A stretch of 64,000 nt of DNA from Paramecium tetraurelia (taxonomy: Eukaryota; Ciliophora; Oligohymenophorea; Peniculida; Parameciidae): contig NW_001799633.1 of NCBI RefSeq assembly GCF_000165425.1, positions 293,439 to 357,438 of the forward strand. Direction: 5' to 3'. Of this stretch, positions 1 to 13,000 are shown in pieces; position 1 is the first letter of the stretch; each line of letters opens with the position of its first letter. A program made the position numbers and the translations under genes. The notes beneath the pieces were generated by a model, which was given only the letters and a program-made list of their open reading frames with translations, was not told the origin of the DNA and did not search any database.

Positions 1-1582
1 CGAAAATCTGGCTGTTGCCCAGACGTATTTTCCTCCATAAACAACATTTGTGTCTGTATATGACCAATAAATTTCATCACCTTTTTAAAAGTCTTCACTT
101 GTTGAGGATTCCAAAACAAAAGAAGATTTTATATTGTCAGGAACAGTGAAATCATAGAATAGTTATATAAGATATTTTGAGTCTAATATTAAAGAGTAGT
201 TTACATTTAGTCACATCATCATATTTGATACAAATATTGTTCTAAAGTGTTGAAGTTTTTGGACATTATTTTATGCAATTGCCATCAGAAACTAGTTTAT
301 ACCCAGAGAAACATTATGAACAAATGTAAGACTTTTCACATTTTAAACAATAAATCGGACATTGTGGACTACCCATTATTGCATATACCAAATACCATCC
401 AGAATTATCAGATCTTAATTTATATAAATTATATATATACGTAAAGTTCCCTTTGATTGCAAAACTGAAGCCACCTTATTCTACTTTGAGATTCGCATAT
501 AATAATATAGCTCTAGCAGATGAACAACCACTTAATACTATTGTCGCGGCTTAATAGATATAAATGTTGTTCCCAATATAATTGGTACCATCATAGTAGA
601 TTGAAGAATAGTAAGTATTATTTAAATAAAGAGAAATCCCTGAATTTGTTGGAGTTGCATTGCATGTGTAAAGATACAATTACACTCCTAATGGGTATAC
701 ATAATAAGTAGTATTAACTATAGTGCTAGCTCCTTCATTATATCTAAAAATCCCAAATAATGGGCCTGCTTTTTTATTTTAATTGCTCAATTACTTTGGA
801 TCATAAATAATATCCCAATTTATTAATTTAGAATATTAGAAATAGATTAAATGTAAATATAGGAAGTAAGACTATGGATATTCCTTGCAATATCTTCCCC
901 TTCTATCTGTGTATCCAAGCAAACAATATTCTCTACATTTTGAACCGTATTATGTTTTTCCTTAAGGACATCGACAAATGCCGTCTGTTAGAGTTACATC
1001 GGAAAAGCATGATGTACATTCATTATAACCTACTCCAGTGCATGTTTTACAGGTAGGGTGACAAGAAATATATGAAAAATGGATATTTTTAATTAATGCT
1101 TTTGTCAACGAATTTGTTAGACTGAACTTAATCTCCGTAAATTAATTGGTGTAAGGAAGAGAGATTTGATATGTTCTAACGTCATATTGTTCTGAATTAC
1201 ATGCTCCGTTTACAAATTTTAATGGATTCTATGTAGAATAGATAAATTAATAAGCCTAATTTTTATATTCGAATATCAGTGCGTCATTATTCCATTATGA
1301 AATGTAGTATACGTCAAATACAATTGTGTGATTACTTGAATAAGGATTCTGCGGGTAATATTAGTAATTTGAAATAGTGCTCATTTGTGAATCTTGCAAA
1401 ATTAAAGCTGTTCCTTTTGGATTAGAACAATTTTTATAGAGGGCACTCTATGTGCTCTAATGTTTCTTAAATCCGAAAGGGCAAGTAGTATCGGAACAGT
1501 AAATCAAAGAAGGTCGATTAAAGGAGCTATAATAAACTTCCCATTAAGCAATAACAAATTGTATTTGAAAGAAAATAAGCAT
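1..1582 (-). CDS. Cysteine-rich membrane protein, left copy (5' part, runs off window)
   Basis: N-terminal part of a large secreted or membrane protein; its 3' part lies beyond base 1. Read with TAA/TAG as Gln, the frame is open from the ATG at 1582 (minus strand) to the window edge once one 22-nt intron (183-204, GTAAAC...TTAG) is removed. It begins with a short hydrophobic signal-like segment (MLIFFQIQ...) and contains spaced Cys pairs. It is the near-identical inverted copy of the plus-strand gene starting at 44836. Unlike that copy it keeps an extra T near 443 and therefore stays in frame there. Function unknown; probably a surface protein. The start is supported by the same ATG and signal segment in both copies. 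Confidence 0.8.
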
Positions 1583-1990
1583 ATTAATTAATCTGTATAA
1601 TTTTATTTCAAAAAAGATCGAAAATGAATAGACAATTGAAAATATTCTGATTGAAAATAAAAAAGTAGAGGAATCAAAGCTTATCAGTAAAAAATGAAAA
1701 TCATTCGAATTAAATTGTATAGCACATTTTTAATATTGTATAGATATATTTTCATCTCTTAAATTAATTAATAAATGGCAAAAATAAACTTATAAAGAAA
1801 ATGAATTTAACAAGACAATTTTTATAATTTTTTAATATATATAAGCTATATTAATATCAATATCGAAAGATCAGTAGACAATTATGAATCATATTCAATC
1901 TTAGAAACAATATTTAAAATTTTTTGAATAAGACAAAAGTAGAACGAATAAATAGAGTAATTTTGACTTATATATATGAAATCTTAAACT
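1583..1990. other. AT-rich spacer, no gene seen
   Basis: Very AT-rich stretch between the DUF922-type pseudogene and the cysteine-rich gene. It corresponds to the shorter spacer 44604-44835 in the right arm. It presumably holds the promoter of the cysteine-rich gene, but no specific signal is recognisable. Confidence 0.5.
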
Positions 1991-2803
1991 TTCAATGATT
2001 AAAATAACATTCATAAAATAGTAATTATTCTTTTAATTTTCTATTCCACATTTTTTATTTTTCACCACCTTTGTTATGAATTGTTTCCTCATCATCATTT
2101 TTTTCAATTTGTATATATTCCCTTAAATTCTGTTTAAAAATAGTCCTTATTTATTATTAATGATTATTATTTCTCATCACATAGGAACATTCAACCTTTC
2201 ATTTAAATTCTAAAGCTGAAAGACAACCAATTAAATAATATCCTGTTTCATGTACTAATAATAGATCATCCTTCTTTGATTTAGCCCAAGAATTTTCAAG
2301 AAGCTTACATTTCACATGTAATTTGATTTTTTGAACGCTTGGGGATTGTTTTCTAAGAGAAGAACTTGAATTACTTCGGTTGACAGCTCTTTAAGGTGAT
2401 GAACTAATGGTTGGTGTAGGCAATCTTTTGATTTTATTAACACTGTTGTCCTAGCAGTTTCTGTTTTGACATTTAACTAATTCACTTGATTAATTTATTG
2501 CAATGGTATTCTCGGTAAACGCAATTGAGATTACTCTCTGTAATTCGCCTATTCCCTATCCTGAGTAAAGTAGTATTCGTAAGAATTGTTCCAATAACAA
2601 TGTGCAATCCAAGGGGATTCATCGTTTGGCTTGCCAATAAAATCCTTCCATTCTAAACGTTTAATTTTAAAATTTTGAATTCTCAAAGGTAAAATGTTGC
2701 GAACGTATTAATCATCAGAATGCTTTAACTATGTATCTAGATTGATTCTCTGATTAGATAAATCTTCAATCGATATGTTGCCTTAAATTGAAATTGCCTT
2801 CAT
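1991..2803 (-). pseudogene. Decayed DUF922-type metalloprotease copy
   Basis: Inverted copy of the intact gene at 43791-44603, aligned from its ATG (2803) to its end. Three lesions are visible. One A is lost near 2444, shifting the frame. The second His of the HExxH zinc motif is changed to Tyr (codon at about 2239-2241). An Arg codon has become TGA (2199-2201). Several further replacements lie in the C-terminal third. Loss of a catalytic residue together with two frame-ending changes argues for a true pseudogene rather than a sequencing slip. Confidence 0.85.
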
Positions 2804-2929
2804 TTTATTAATTATTTTTTTAACAACTAATTTCTTTAAACAATTTAAAGAATTTAATAATAACAAGAGTAAAATCTAATGATAATGTCATAGAATAGAA
2901 TAAAATTATAAAATTTATATGGTCGAGCA

Positions 2930-3983
2930 ACAAATTATTAGATTTCGTCATCATTAGTATGACAGCAGAACTGTTAGATTTCTTTAATCTTTAAAATTTC
3001 CTTCTTGTATTCTATTAAATTAAAACAGCAGCCATATATTAACCACTGTCAAATTTTTTTTCTAAATTTGTATCCTTCGAAAATGCTTTTTCCATTAATG
3101 GCTACAGTTTTAATTTAAAAATATCCTTAGAGATTTCAAAGCCTTAATTATAAAATATTTTTACTTGGATATAAACCCACTTGATGCCAAAAAGTCTTGA
3201 GCCACACAAATGAGAGCTTGAAAATAAAAATACATATTCTTGCCATTCAGATTATATACAGGTATATCACAGTAGTAATATGCTCCTTTAAATTAGGTTA
3301 CTCCAAATATTTCGAATAATAAGAAGAATATTAGGCAAACAAAAGCAATGTTCATCTTTTGGGATAAACTATTGAACAAAGCATTTATGGACATTTTTAA
3401 ATCCTCATTCTGACTATCAATCTAAGTGGCCTTAATACTCTAATGACTCTTAATATATTAATCTTTGAAAATGTTTATGCTTGACTTTAATCAAAGGTTA
3501 AAGATGAAAAAATAATAACAACGAGATCTAATATATTGCCTGGAGATCTGATGTAACTATCGGGCCCATTAATTATAAAACCCTTACTAATTATTTTTAA
3601 TAAAGCTTCACAAATAAATAAGGCTGTAATTATTTCATCAATCATGTTCAGAGTTACATTATTCGCTAATGAAAGTGGATCATCTAAAGCTAGCAAAATA
3701 CTTGAGATAATGATAATTGTTAGAATAAAGAACTCAAAATACTTTTAACTTATTAATTTGTTAATCTATAGTCTGATTTTGCTTTAAGGTGGAAATATAT
3801 ATAGAGATACTCCTTCAAGCAAAGATTAATTAATTTGTACTGTTCAAAATGATTGTAGATGCCATGAATTATTATGATAAATTCTTAAATCGAGTAGCAG
3901 AATTATTATTTGTTTATTATTTTGATGCAGATTTGATAACTTAAAAGGATTGCTAAATCTATTCTGGTGAATTTTATATTATA
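2930..3983 (-). pseudogene. Truncated voltage-gated Ca2+ channel fragment
   Basis: Inverted partial copy of the channel gene at 38767-43672. It keeps the linker before domain III and S1-S2 to S5 of domain III. It then jumps at about 3263/3264 directly to the C-terminal tail, skipping the domain III pore, all of domain IV and the start of the tail (about 1465 bp). Domains I and II are absent. The 69-residue domain III segment at 3487-3696 differs from the intact copy at only three residues. It cannot encode a working channel. Confidence 0.9.
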
Positions 3984-4453
3984 TAATCATTAGATCATAA
4001 TAATTAGGCCTTTTTAAATAATTAATAATTATTTTATGAATTATTTATTTTAAAAATAATTCATTTAAATGTTAAAATATAATGAAAATATTCATAGAAT
4101 AGCCTATTTTTCTTTAATTGTCTATGGATAGAGAATAAATTTTTAAATTTTGACTGAAATAATTATTCTTAAAAATAATACATCTGATTAGAATATCATA
4201 TATTTAATACCTATAAAAATAATTTAAATAAAATCAAAAACACTTTAGGTTTAATCTAGCAAGTATTTCTATGCTTTTGAAATAAGTTGGTTTTCTGCAT
4301 GAAATTATAAAAAATTGTATATTTTTATATAATCTATATAATTTTGATTATAATTCTCAAAAAAAAATGATTTAGTTTAACAATAAAATAGTGTTTTTTT
4401 AAGTGTTAATATAAATGATGATAAATGTTTATAATGAATTTAAATGAACGATT
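3984..4453. other. Intergenic, AT-rich, no gene seen
   Basis: About 470 bp of very low GC content between the end of the duplicated block and the CRC-domain gene. No frame of convincing composition, no RNA gene and no repeat recognised. Confidence 0.5.
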
Positions 4454-5298
4454 TCATTTTAGGAGTGTTTTCTTTTTCTTAAGATCCTTTTAGTTTAAAC
4501 TAAATGGGATATTGAGGCAATCTTCACAAGCACATTATTCTCCACATATCTATCCTCGCTTAAAGCATTCGCAATACTTTTTTTAGCATCCAGTAGATTT
4601 GCATTTGCATCCATAACTCATTTGCAAAGAGAGTAATTCATTTACTGGAACCTTTTTATCACGATGGCATTTTTTATAAACATGATTTATGGCTTCATCT
4701 CTTTCTTCAGCAAACTCAGTACAATTTTTACAATCTTTGCATTAACACTCATCTAAACACATCCTGCCACTATGAAAACAAGCACAATATCTTTTAAGAC
4801 AATTACTTTGTGAGCAATTACATGGTTAGATTTCTAATTCTTTGCTATTTTCAACGTTTCTTCTTAATTTATTTTAATCTTTTTGCTTTTTGTTCCTTGA
4901 TTTTTCATTCTTTTTATTTGAATTAGGCTCTTGGAATTACTAGGATTGTTGTGTTTATGGAATTTCTGCATCATCTTCAATTTTAATTGGTATTTCAGCA
5001 TTGAAAGTTGGAGGTTTATGAGTAAATTGAGAAAAATTTGATATGTGCGGAAAGAAAGGATCGTTTTGCATTACGGGATGACAGACAAACCAGCCATTTT
5101 ATTGATCAATAGGTAGTTATTAAAAATTCGAATGAATTGGCTAGCTAATTTGATAAAGAGAAATTAATACTTATTCTGTTTTATATAGAAGATAGGATAA
5201 TATTAGACTCTATCTGGATTTTGGAGAGGAGGTAGAGAGTATGGTAATGGCTAATGATCCTATTCTAATTTTGGTTGTTGAGAAAATTATGAATTCAT
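4454..5298 (-). CDS. CRC (tesmin/TSO1, LIN54-type) domain protein
   Basis: Encodes about 272 aa with one 26-nt intron (5145-5170); the length is an exact multiple of three after its removal. The C-terminal half carries two cysteine-rich CXC motifs (CNCSQSNCLKRYCACF and CKCKSTGCQKKYCECF type) joined by a linker containing the YKK-C-HRD segment, and ends in a basic tail. This is the DNA-binding layout of LIN54/tesmin proteins. In animals and plants these bind CHR-type promoter elements in cell-cycle complexes. The N-terminus is Gln/Pro/Asn-rich and probably disordered. Expected role: nuclear DNA-binding regulator. The family is clear; the target genes are unknown. Confidence 0.85.
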
Positions 5299-5441
5299 TT
5301 TGCAAACTAATTAAATCAATTGACTATCGAAATCAATTTAATTCTAATATAAATGAGTGAAGAGAAAATATAAAAAGAAAGATGCCAAAATTCAAAATTT
5401 TAAATTTTATTTGTGCATTATAAAAATATTCATAATCCATT

Positions 5442-6456
5442 TCAATCTCTGTCAAATAATCTATCCAAAAAGCTCTTTTGTTTGTTCTATTATTGGGCTG
5501 GTTATTTGGGGCCCTAAAGATATAATTAAAAGGGAAAAATACTTAAGTTTTATCTAATGGTTTAGCTGGGACAGTGGTACCAAGAGGTCTTGGTGATACA
5601 GTCTAACCCAAAGGAAGGGTTGTTGCTGGTCCATAAACTGGTGGGCGAACAGTCTAAACTGGAATGGATTAGACCAATGGTTGTTAATAAACTGGTTGTT
5701 GTTAATAGACTGGCTGTTGTTAAACAACTTGAACTGGTTATGGTTGAACAACTTGAACTGGTTGTTAAACGTATTAGACAGGTTATTAGACAACTGGTTA
5801 GGCAACAACTTATTGGACTGGTTAGACTTGTTAGTGAACAACTTATCTTTCAACTGGATAGTATTCGACTCTTTCTTGATATCTATCAACAGGGACGTAT
5901 TCTAAAATTTGAATATATGATTACCTGTGAATTTTTCTTAGAATACTTATGGAACATATTCAGTTTGGTATTCCACTGCATAATAATCTGTAACATATTT
6001 TTCTTTTGGAACTTAAATCTTTTATCTGACTTCCTCGTATTCTATGACTGTCTTTTCATATGGGACATATTCAATTCTGCTTTCTCCTTGGATTGGTTAT
6101 GCAGCAACAACTGGTTGAGGTTGAGCAACGATTGATTGTGTGACAATTGGTTGTTAGACAACTGGTTAAGCATAGACTGGTTGTTAGACAACTGGTTAAG
6201 CATAGACTGGTTATTGAACAACTGGTTGAGTGTATACTGGTTGTTAAACGACTGGTTGAGCATACACTGGTTGTTGAACGACTGGTGCTTGGTAAAGGGG
6301 TTGTGAATATCTCAATGGGGATTGGGTAAGAGGAGGTCCATAAGCAACTGGTGCAGGAGCATATTATGGAGCGAAGCCTGGTTAGAATGTAGGTTATTAG
6401 TATGGACCTGGTTATGGTGCTTAGGGTGGGTGTTGAGAGGGTGGAATGTTGCTCAT
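5442..6456 (-). CDS. Alveolin-like cortical protein
   Basis: Encodes about 320 aa with two introns (5902-5924, 23 nt; 5514-5542, 29 nt); the spliced length is exactly in frame. Order: Pro/Gln/Tyr-rich N-terminus with tandem VVQQPVYAQP-like repeats, then a central charged block with motifs such as EYVPYEKTVIEYEEV, KEKYVTDYYAVEYQTEYVP and VERVEYYPVER, then more PVQ/VVQ repeats. The central EK/VP/Y pattern resembles the repeat of alveolins, the filament proteins under the alveolar sacs of ciliates, apicomplexans and dinoflagellates. It probably belongs to the epiplasm/membrane skeleton. The C-terminus ends in FLDRLFDRD before TGA. Confidence 0.75.
6140..6300 (-). repeat. 30-bp tandem coding repeats
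   Basis: About five imperfect 30-bp units built on the plus-strand text caactggttaagcatagact. On the minus strand they encode VVQQPVYAQP decapeptides in the alveolin-like gene. A looser version of the same Gln-Pro-Val repeat recurs at about 5640-5830. Confidence 0.8.
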
Positions 6457-6553
6457 TTTTATTATTTGATAAATAAATTTATTTTGAGATTAAAAAGATA
6501 TAATTTTTATGAATAAAAATAAATAGCGTCACTTTTTATTTAATTAATAATAA

Positions 6554-8045
6554 TCAATCATGAAGAAATTAATTAATTATATGTCCATTTCCCTGTTTTG
6601 TTCCCTTAAAGAGTTCCACTTTTAGAATAAAATCACTTATCTTAATTTCATCATTGTGTTGGATTTAAATTAAATTAGATTCAATTTTCTTTTCTGACTA
6701 TTCTGCAGTTTGTAAATTAATCCAAGTACCATTAGCAGATTCTCTATCTTCTAATCCGTCGTTTATTATCCATCCAGGATATCTAATTAAAATTAGTCCC
6801 TTACTTTTGAGAATACTTGATTCGACATTACTTTCTTGATATCGTATTGGAATTGATCTTAATATTGTTTTCAGCCCCTCTCCCTACAAAAAAGTCTGTG
6901 GTATCTGTCTCAGTGTTTCCAATAAATAAGTTTAGGGACTTGTTATTATCGACTCCTTGACCCTAGAGTTTAACAACTAGTATGGGTATCTAGTATTCGC
7001 TTAACTTTTTGTAAAGATCACTAACGGTGAGATTCTTTATAGAATCAAGAGGTTCAAAAGGCAAAGGTTAATTTTCATTCATATGAATTTCATGTTTTTA
7101 GGATTGTTTCAAACTAATTAAGTGTTTGATTATGCTAAACCATTCAGGATCTCTTTGTTTTAACTTAGAATCATATGTATGATTGAAGACAATATTAAAC
7201 CAAGTAGCACTTCCAACACTAAATTTTTGATCCTTTTAAAGCAAACAAGGCTTCTATTTAAGGATTCGCAGATATGTGCCACAAATACTGCCAAGATCTT
7301 GTATTTAAACTATTTTTGGTTTTCTATTTTAATAGAAATATATTCTACTCTAAAAATTAGCTAATCCTAAACTTAATAATGGATGGTATTTAAATTAGTT
7401 TTAAAACTTTTGCATGTAATGGATCCAATTTTTAATCCTTTCTGAAATAATCATTACAAACAATTTTACAATGAATTCGAGATATAACTCTATCTTCTGG
7501 TAAAACTATTGAGTTATTAATTATCAATTAATACCTATGTCAATTGGGATGATGTCCTTATTTTACCGAAATAACCTACCAATTAAAATGTCTACAGAAT
7601 TAGTATTTTTTTGTGAATCTTAAAGTCTAATTATATTGCTAAATTGTATACCCGAACTCGTTAATAAAATATTCATGGCAGATGTTCATATTTCTGAGTT
7701 AGGTTACTTTGATATGAGGGAGTCTCAGATCAAATTATTAGTTTTATATTGGGATGGTACGCTTTTGAAGGTATTTCTAAATATTTTGAGGTTTTTCTCT
7801 AATTCTTGAACTTAAAAATACCTAGAGGATGATAATCCCAATTAAATTCTTGGAACACGAAATAATCTTGAGTTGTCTTCTTCTTCAAAGTAAATACTAT
7901 CATGTCTTAACATTGAAATATCATCCAAAAAATTGTAATGGTATTGTTCATCTCCGAATGATATCCATTAAAATATTGGTTCATTAACAATAGGTATGTC
8001 TTCCTCAATTAAATCAATCTCATTTTCTTCATCGAAATTCCTCAT
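6554..8045 (-). CDS. FHA-domain protein (exon structure partly resolved)
   Basis: Starts with an acidic segment (MRNFDEENEIDLIEED) and contains a good forkhead-associated domain in the second half. The core reads LIGRLFRQNKDI, then LPEDRVISRIHCKI (the SR-x-H phosphothreonine-binding core), and further on the ...SANGTWI strand and DEIKISDFIL, ending HD before TGA. FHA domains bind phosphothreonine peptides and are common in ciliate signalling proteins. At least one 29-nt intron (GTATTAATTG...CAATAG) must be removed to bring DIV and LPED into frame. The segment at about 7660-7800 does not join cleanly; an unseen intron or a one-base error lies there. No other domain recognised. Confidence 0.7.
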
Positions 8046-8154
8046 TTATTATAATTAATTAAGTAGAAAATATTATGAAATTTAAAGTTAAATAAGAATT
8101 GTTAAGATCAAATGTAATTTATTAGATATAATATAAGAACTTATTTTAATGAAA

Positions 8155-8517
8155 TCAACTTCTTCTCATTCTTCTATCTCTCTTTGGAGGATCCTAAGCT
8201 TTTCCAACACAATTATCATCCTAATATGTGTATAAGTTTGGGAATGGCTCCTTCTATGTAGCTTTTCTATTCTCTTCAGTCAAATCATCTGCAAATTTCT
8301 AACTCTATATTTATTAATATACAGTCAAATGCTTTCTGGCTTAATTGGCAGCAGTTTCTTCTTTTTTCTATCCTCCCAAATTAGTTGTTGGTAAACAGGC
8401 ATCTCCAGGTTTCATAGCCAGGTTATGTCCAACATCTGATTTAGTTGGTCTCAGTCTATGATGTCTAGCTTAGATAGCTATTATGAGAATCAAAAGCAAA
8501 ACAAATTTTTTTAACAT
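8155..8517 (-). CDS. Small secreted protein
   Basis: Single exon of 120 aa. It opens with a typical signal peptide (MLKKFVLLLILIIAIQA) followed by a basic, Gln-rich, hydrophilic mature part containing only two Cys and ending RRMRRS before TGA. No known domain. Presumably secreted or trafficked to a secretory compartment. It is transcribed away from the MORN gene starting at 8568, so the 50 bp between them must contain both 5' ends. Function unknown. Confidence 0.65.
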
Positions 8518-8567
8518 TATTATATTAAAAACGAAAATGTGTTCGTACTCAATTAATTAATAAATTA

Positions 8568-9762
8568 ATGCAACAACTATTAAATTGTCTTATTGATAAA
8601 GATATGATTCTTCAAAGCGATGGCACTCTATACATTGGATCTTTTTACCAATAACACTTGGAGGGCTATAGTTTGGTAATCAATCCAGATGGATGTAATA
8701 TTGTTATAAATTAATAGCATATTATTATGGTTTATTTAAGAAATCAAAACCAAAAGATGTAGGTCTATATAAATTGAAAAACTCTTGTCTTAAGATATTT
8801 TGGGGAGAGGATGACTCAATTAAAAAGGTTGAAGACATTGAAAATATAGGCTTTTTGCAAAAAATTATAACTTTTAAGAATAATTGTTATGGTAATAAAA
8901 TACTCATCAAAATTAATCCTTTGACTTATGGTGTTGCTAAAAACTAAAAGTGTGATGGATTTACAGTCATGCATTATAAAAATGGAGATATTTATTATGG
9001 CAACATCAACAAAGGAAAATAGAATGATGAAGGCATTCATTATAATAATTACTTTTAGGAATGGTATTGGAATAAGTATGCCAACGGAAAATTAATATCT
9101 CATCAACTCTACGGAAAGAATCTTGTACTATTTATCAAAAGAAATCTAAAATTATATATGTGAAATTCAAAGGAAAAAATTGAAAAATATAATACCAAGA
9201 GAATTGATTAGTACTAATATAGAATAATTAATTAGGCAAACTCTTTAATAAATTAAACTTTAGATCTACTCAAATAAACATGGTGTCTCTCTCTAATATA
9301 CAATAATTAATAATAAATTAATTGTTACTCAATAATTAATAAAATCATTTATCTTTTGCATCAACTGTTCAAAGCGCCCATCCCACTCATAGGGAAATTC
9401 TCTCTTAAATTTTAATTGATGATGAAGATACTAATAATGAAGAATTAGAAATTTTGCAAGATTCAAAAATTGAATAAATTGATTAAGAATTACATATCTA
9501 CAATTAAAACTCATAAAATGATGAAATAGAAGCTAAGTTATCAAAATGTTAAACAGATAAAGCATTGTTAAAAATTGAGAAATAATAGAGACTTAATAAT
9601 TTTTTGACATAGCCTTCTCCATCAATGTCTCCAAAGGACAATATATAATAAAAAACGACTTCAAGTTCAATGTATTCGACAACAAAAACGACGATATATA
9701 AACGATCTGTTTCACCTATTTTTACAACAGTTCGTCACTTGTTTTCAGTAATCAGAATTTGA
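8568..9762 (+). CDS. MORN-repeat protein with low-complexity tail
   Basis: N-terminal 200 residues show MORN motifs (DGTLYIGSFYQQHLEGY, PDGSYYYGLFKK, KNGDIYYGNINKGK), which usually contact membranes or scaffold cytoskeleton. An intron at 8695-8717 (23 nt) and one at 9211-9235 (25 nt) are supported by the reading frame. The rest is hydrophilic, rich in Asn, Gln, Ser and Lys, with an acidic run (DDEDTNNEE) and a Ser/Thr-rich end. The frame must shift by one base somewhere in 9050-9115, where both flanking frames look coding; I cannot tell whether this is an intron or an error. Role unknown. Confidence 0.65.
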
Positions 9763-9797
9763 TTTTATGATATTTATTAAAAATATTTAATTAAATA

Positions 9798-10098
<301 letters not shown>

Positions 10099-13000
10099 GA
10101 TATAAAAATTTAAATTATTATGGAAGATAATTAATGTTTAGCTTCTCTCTTTGCTGACCTCTTATAAATAGTCAAGCCCTAATCAGCTGACGTGTAACAG
10201 TTTAAGGAAGTCTCTAATGAAAGATTAAGAAAATGTATCCTTGAATTAGTTCGAGAACTCACAACTCTTGTGTAGAATCTCAAGGAGCAGTTAGAAGAAT
10301 TCATTGACAATAAATATGAACAAGAGATCCAAAGACTTGAAAATACCATTCGATAACATATAAGAGTAGAATAACAATAACGATTACATATCGAAGCACT
10401 CACTTAAAAACTAGAGGAGGAATAGCAGAAATCTGATGCAGAAATTAAAAATTAAAATGAAAAAATTAAGCAATTAGAAAATATGTGTTCGTAAATATCA
10501 ATAAATAAAGTCTAAAATCTCAATTAAACTAATTTTATTATAGATCCTAATAAGAAATCCCCAACGGCCTATGATAGATTGAATTAATTAGTAAGTGCAA
10601 AAACAAAATAATATACTCAATCAGCAGCCACTATCAATTCATAACAGTTATTAAAAATTTATTCAAATCCACAACAATTACTTAAAAAAATGCAAGATTA
10701 GAAAAATATTGAATAGATGAATATCAGAGTAGATACACAATAATCTGAGAAGGAACAAAGTCTCTTAAAACTAAGAAGATGTGCAGAAGACAACAAAAGT
10801 GAAATGTTTCAATCTTAGAGAGTAGAATCTTCTAGTTTGGAAAAGTATAACAGAAATTCGAAATTGATGAGAAACTCAACAAGACAATCATAAATATTGG
10901 GAAATAGCTTTGATCTTGTTTCGAAGACAATGTAGCATTACAAGAAATAGCAGAAAAGTTTAAGTACTTTAAGATAATCATGGAAGAAATGATTATCATC
11001 TCCTTTTTATTACAATATTAAAATTATAACATGGAGTCAATTTGTTTGCTCTTCTTGTTTACTTAATTTCCCAGAAGAACCTACTTATAAGGATCACTAC
11101 AAAACCGATTTTCACAGATACAACATCGCTAGAAAAATGATTAACTTGGCCCCAGTCTCATATGAAGCTTATAAAGAAAGTAATCAATTAAATCATCTAT
11201 TAGAATTTGATAAAATCTCAGAGTAGAAGATCATAACTCCTATTCAATCTTAAACTTTTAAATGTTGTAATAAAGAATTCAAATCAAGTAAAACATATTA
11301 AGCACATCTGGTTTCTAAAAGCCATTAATAAAATTAATTAAAATCTCCTATCACAACCAATAGAAGTTAAACAGGAAATTCCTTATTAAATAGTAATGTA
11401 TGCTTATTTTGTGATGAATTATGCGATGATCTTGAAGAGTGTTTAAAACATATGAATAATCATGGATTTTTAATTCGTGAATAAAAGCACTGCATAAATG
11501 TTGAGGGATTGCTAAAAGCATTATCAGAACAAATAAATAAAAAATAACACTTGTTTACATTGTTTCTAAACATTCAAAAATAGTCATGCTGCGAAAGATC
11601 ATATGTTAGACAAAGGACATTGTTTTATGCCTCAATAGGAATATAAGCTCTTATCAAAATATTACAATTTTGAAGAAAAACTATTAGGAATATTGGCAGA
11701 GCAAAAGGAATAACAATTATAAATTGAAGCAAAAAAACAACAATTGCAATTGAAATAAGAGTAAAAAGAGGATGAAAAAGATAAAAAAATTGAAAATTAA
11801 CCTGAAGATGAGGGAGAGTGGGAAGATGATGAAGATGAAGATATTGATATTGATTCTGATGATGAAGAAGAGGATTTGAAATAAAAATAAAAAGATGATT
11901 TATAAACTGATGAAGAATTAAGATAAAAGAGATTAAAATAATTACTAAAATAAATTAGTAAACACAAAGCTACGTTAACAAAAACTGGGGAATTATTGTT
12001 ACCAGATGGAAAATTGTAATCATATTTAATATAAACTTAGATTGGGCCACAGAGATTATAGAAAGTATTATAAATAGAATCATATTCCTTTTAAAGTTTC
12101 AGAAACTGAAAAAGTAGAGGAATGTAAATTATTTATTAATCTATTTAGTGGACATTGCTGATGAGAAATAATTAGCATTATTAAGTGATGAACTTATTGT
12201 CGGCCATTTGAGACATTTTTATTATCAAAAGACTAGAACTTTGGCACATGGGCAAACAAAAATCGGATAAAGAAACAACTTAATTTAAATGAGATGGTTA
12301 AGAAAATCTTGTTGATTAGTGTAAATTAAATGTAATATTAATTTACTATTATTTTTTAAATTCTTATGAAATAAACTTGAATTTATAATAGTTTAGAATA
12401 ATGAAAGATATGCTATTTTAAGTTAAGGATATTATTGTATAATGAGTGATTAAAAGTTAATGAAATTAAAAAATTATATTTACTATATTAATTGACTATT
12501 TAGTCATTTGCTATTTTGCAATTTGACATTATCTTATTATTATTCCAACTTTAAAAATCTTGTAGGAGGTATTTTTAATTCATGATTAATCTAATTTAAT
12601 TATCATGAGATACTTATAAATATTAATTGAGTAGATTTTTTAATTCTTCATTATGATTATGAATTTATCCTGTTTCTTCTACTAATTTAGATCTTTTCAG
12701 AAGTAATTCATAATATTTGCTCAATTATTTATCTAGAATCCTCCAAACTCTAAATGTTTTTTCAGGTAGAACTTGAGTTAATTTTTCCCAATACTTTTTG
12801 CCTTCCTTAGCAATTCTTTCCTTTTTTTATCTTTCTGTTTCTTATTTGGCTGCTCTTCTTGAAGACATTTTCTCAATTTGTTTCTTTCTCTATTCATTAG
12901 TTTTCATCCAATGCATCAAAAAGTTAATTATGCTGTTTTGGTTTATAATGAAAGTATCATAATTAATTTTAGGAGCCTCATCTGGAACAGTTTAAGGTTA

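Larger units (their letters stand above)
1..3983 (-). repeat. Left arm of a large inverted duplication
   Basis: The reverse complement of this block matches 41137-46419 closely, covering the 3' part of the Ca2+ channel gene, the DUF922-type gene and the 5' part of the cysteine-rich gene in the same order. Position 1 pairs with 46419, 1582 with 44836, 2803 with 43791 and 3696 with 41424. A stretch of about 1465 bp (right-arm 41857-43320) is missing here. Similarity stops near 3983. The repeat may extend past the left window edge. Confidence 0.9.
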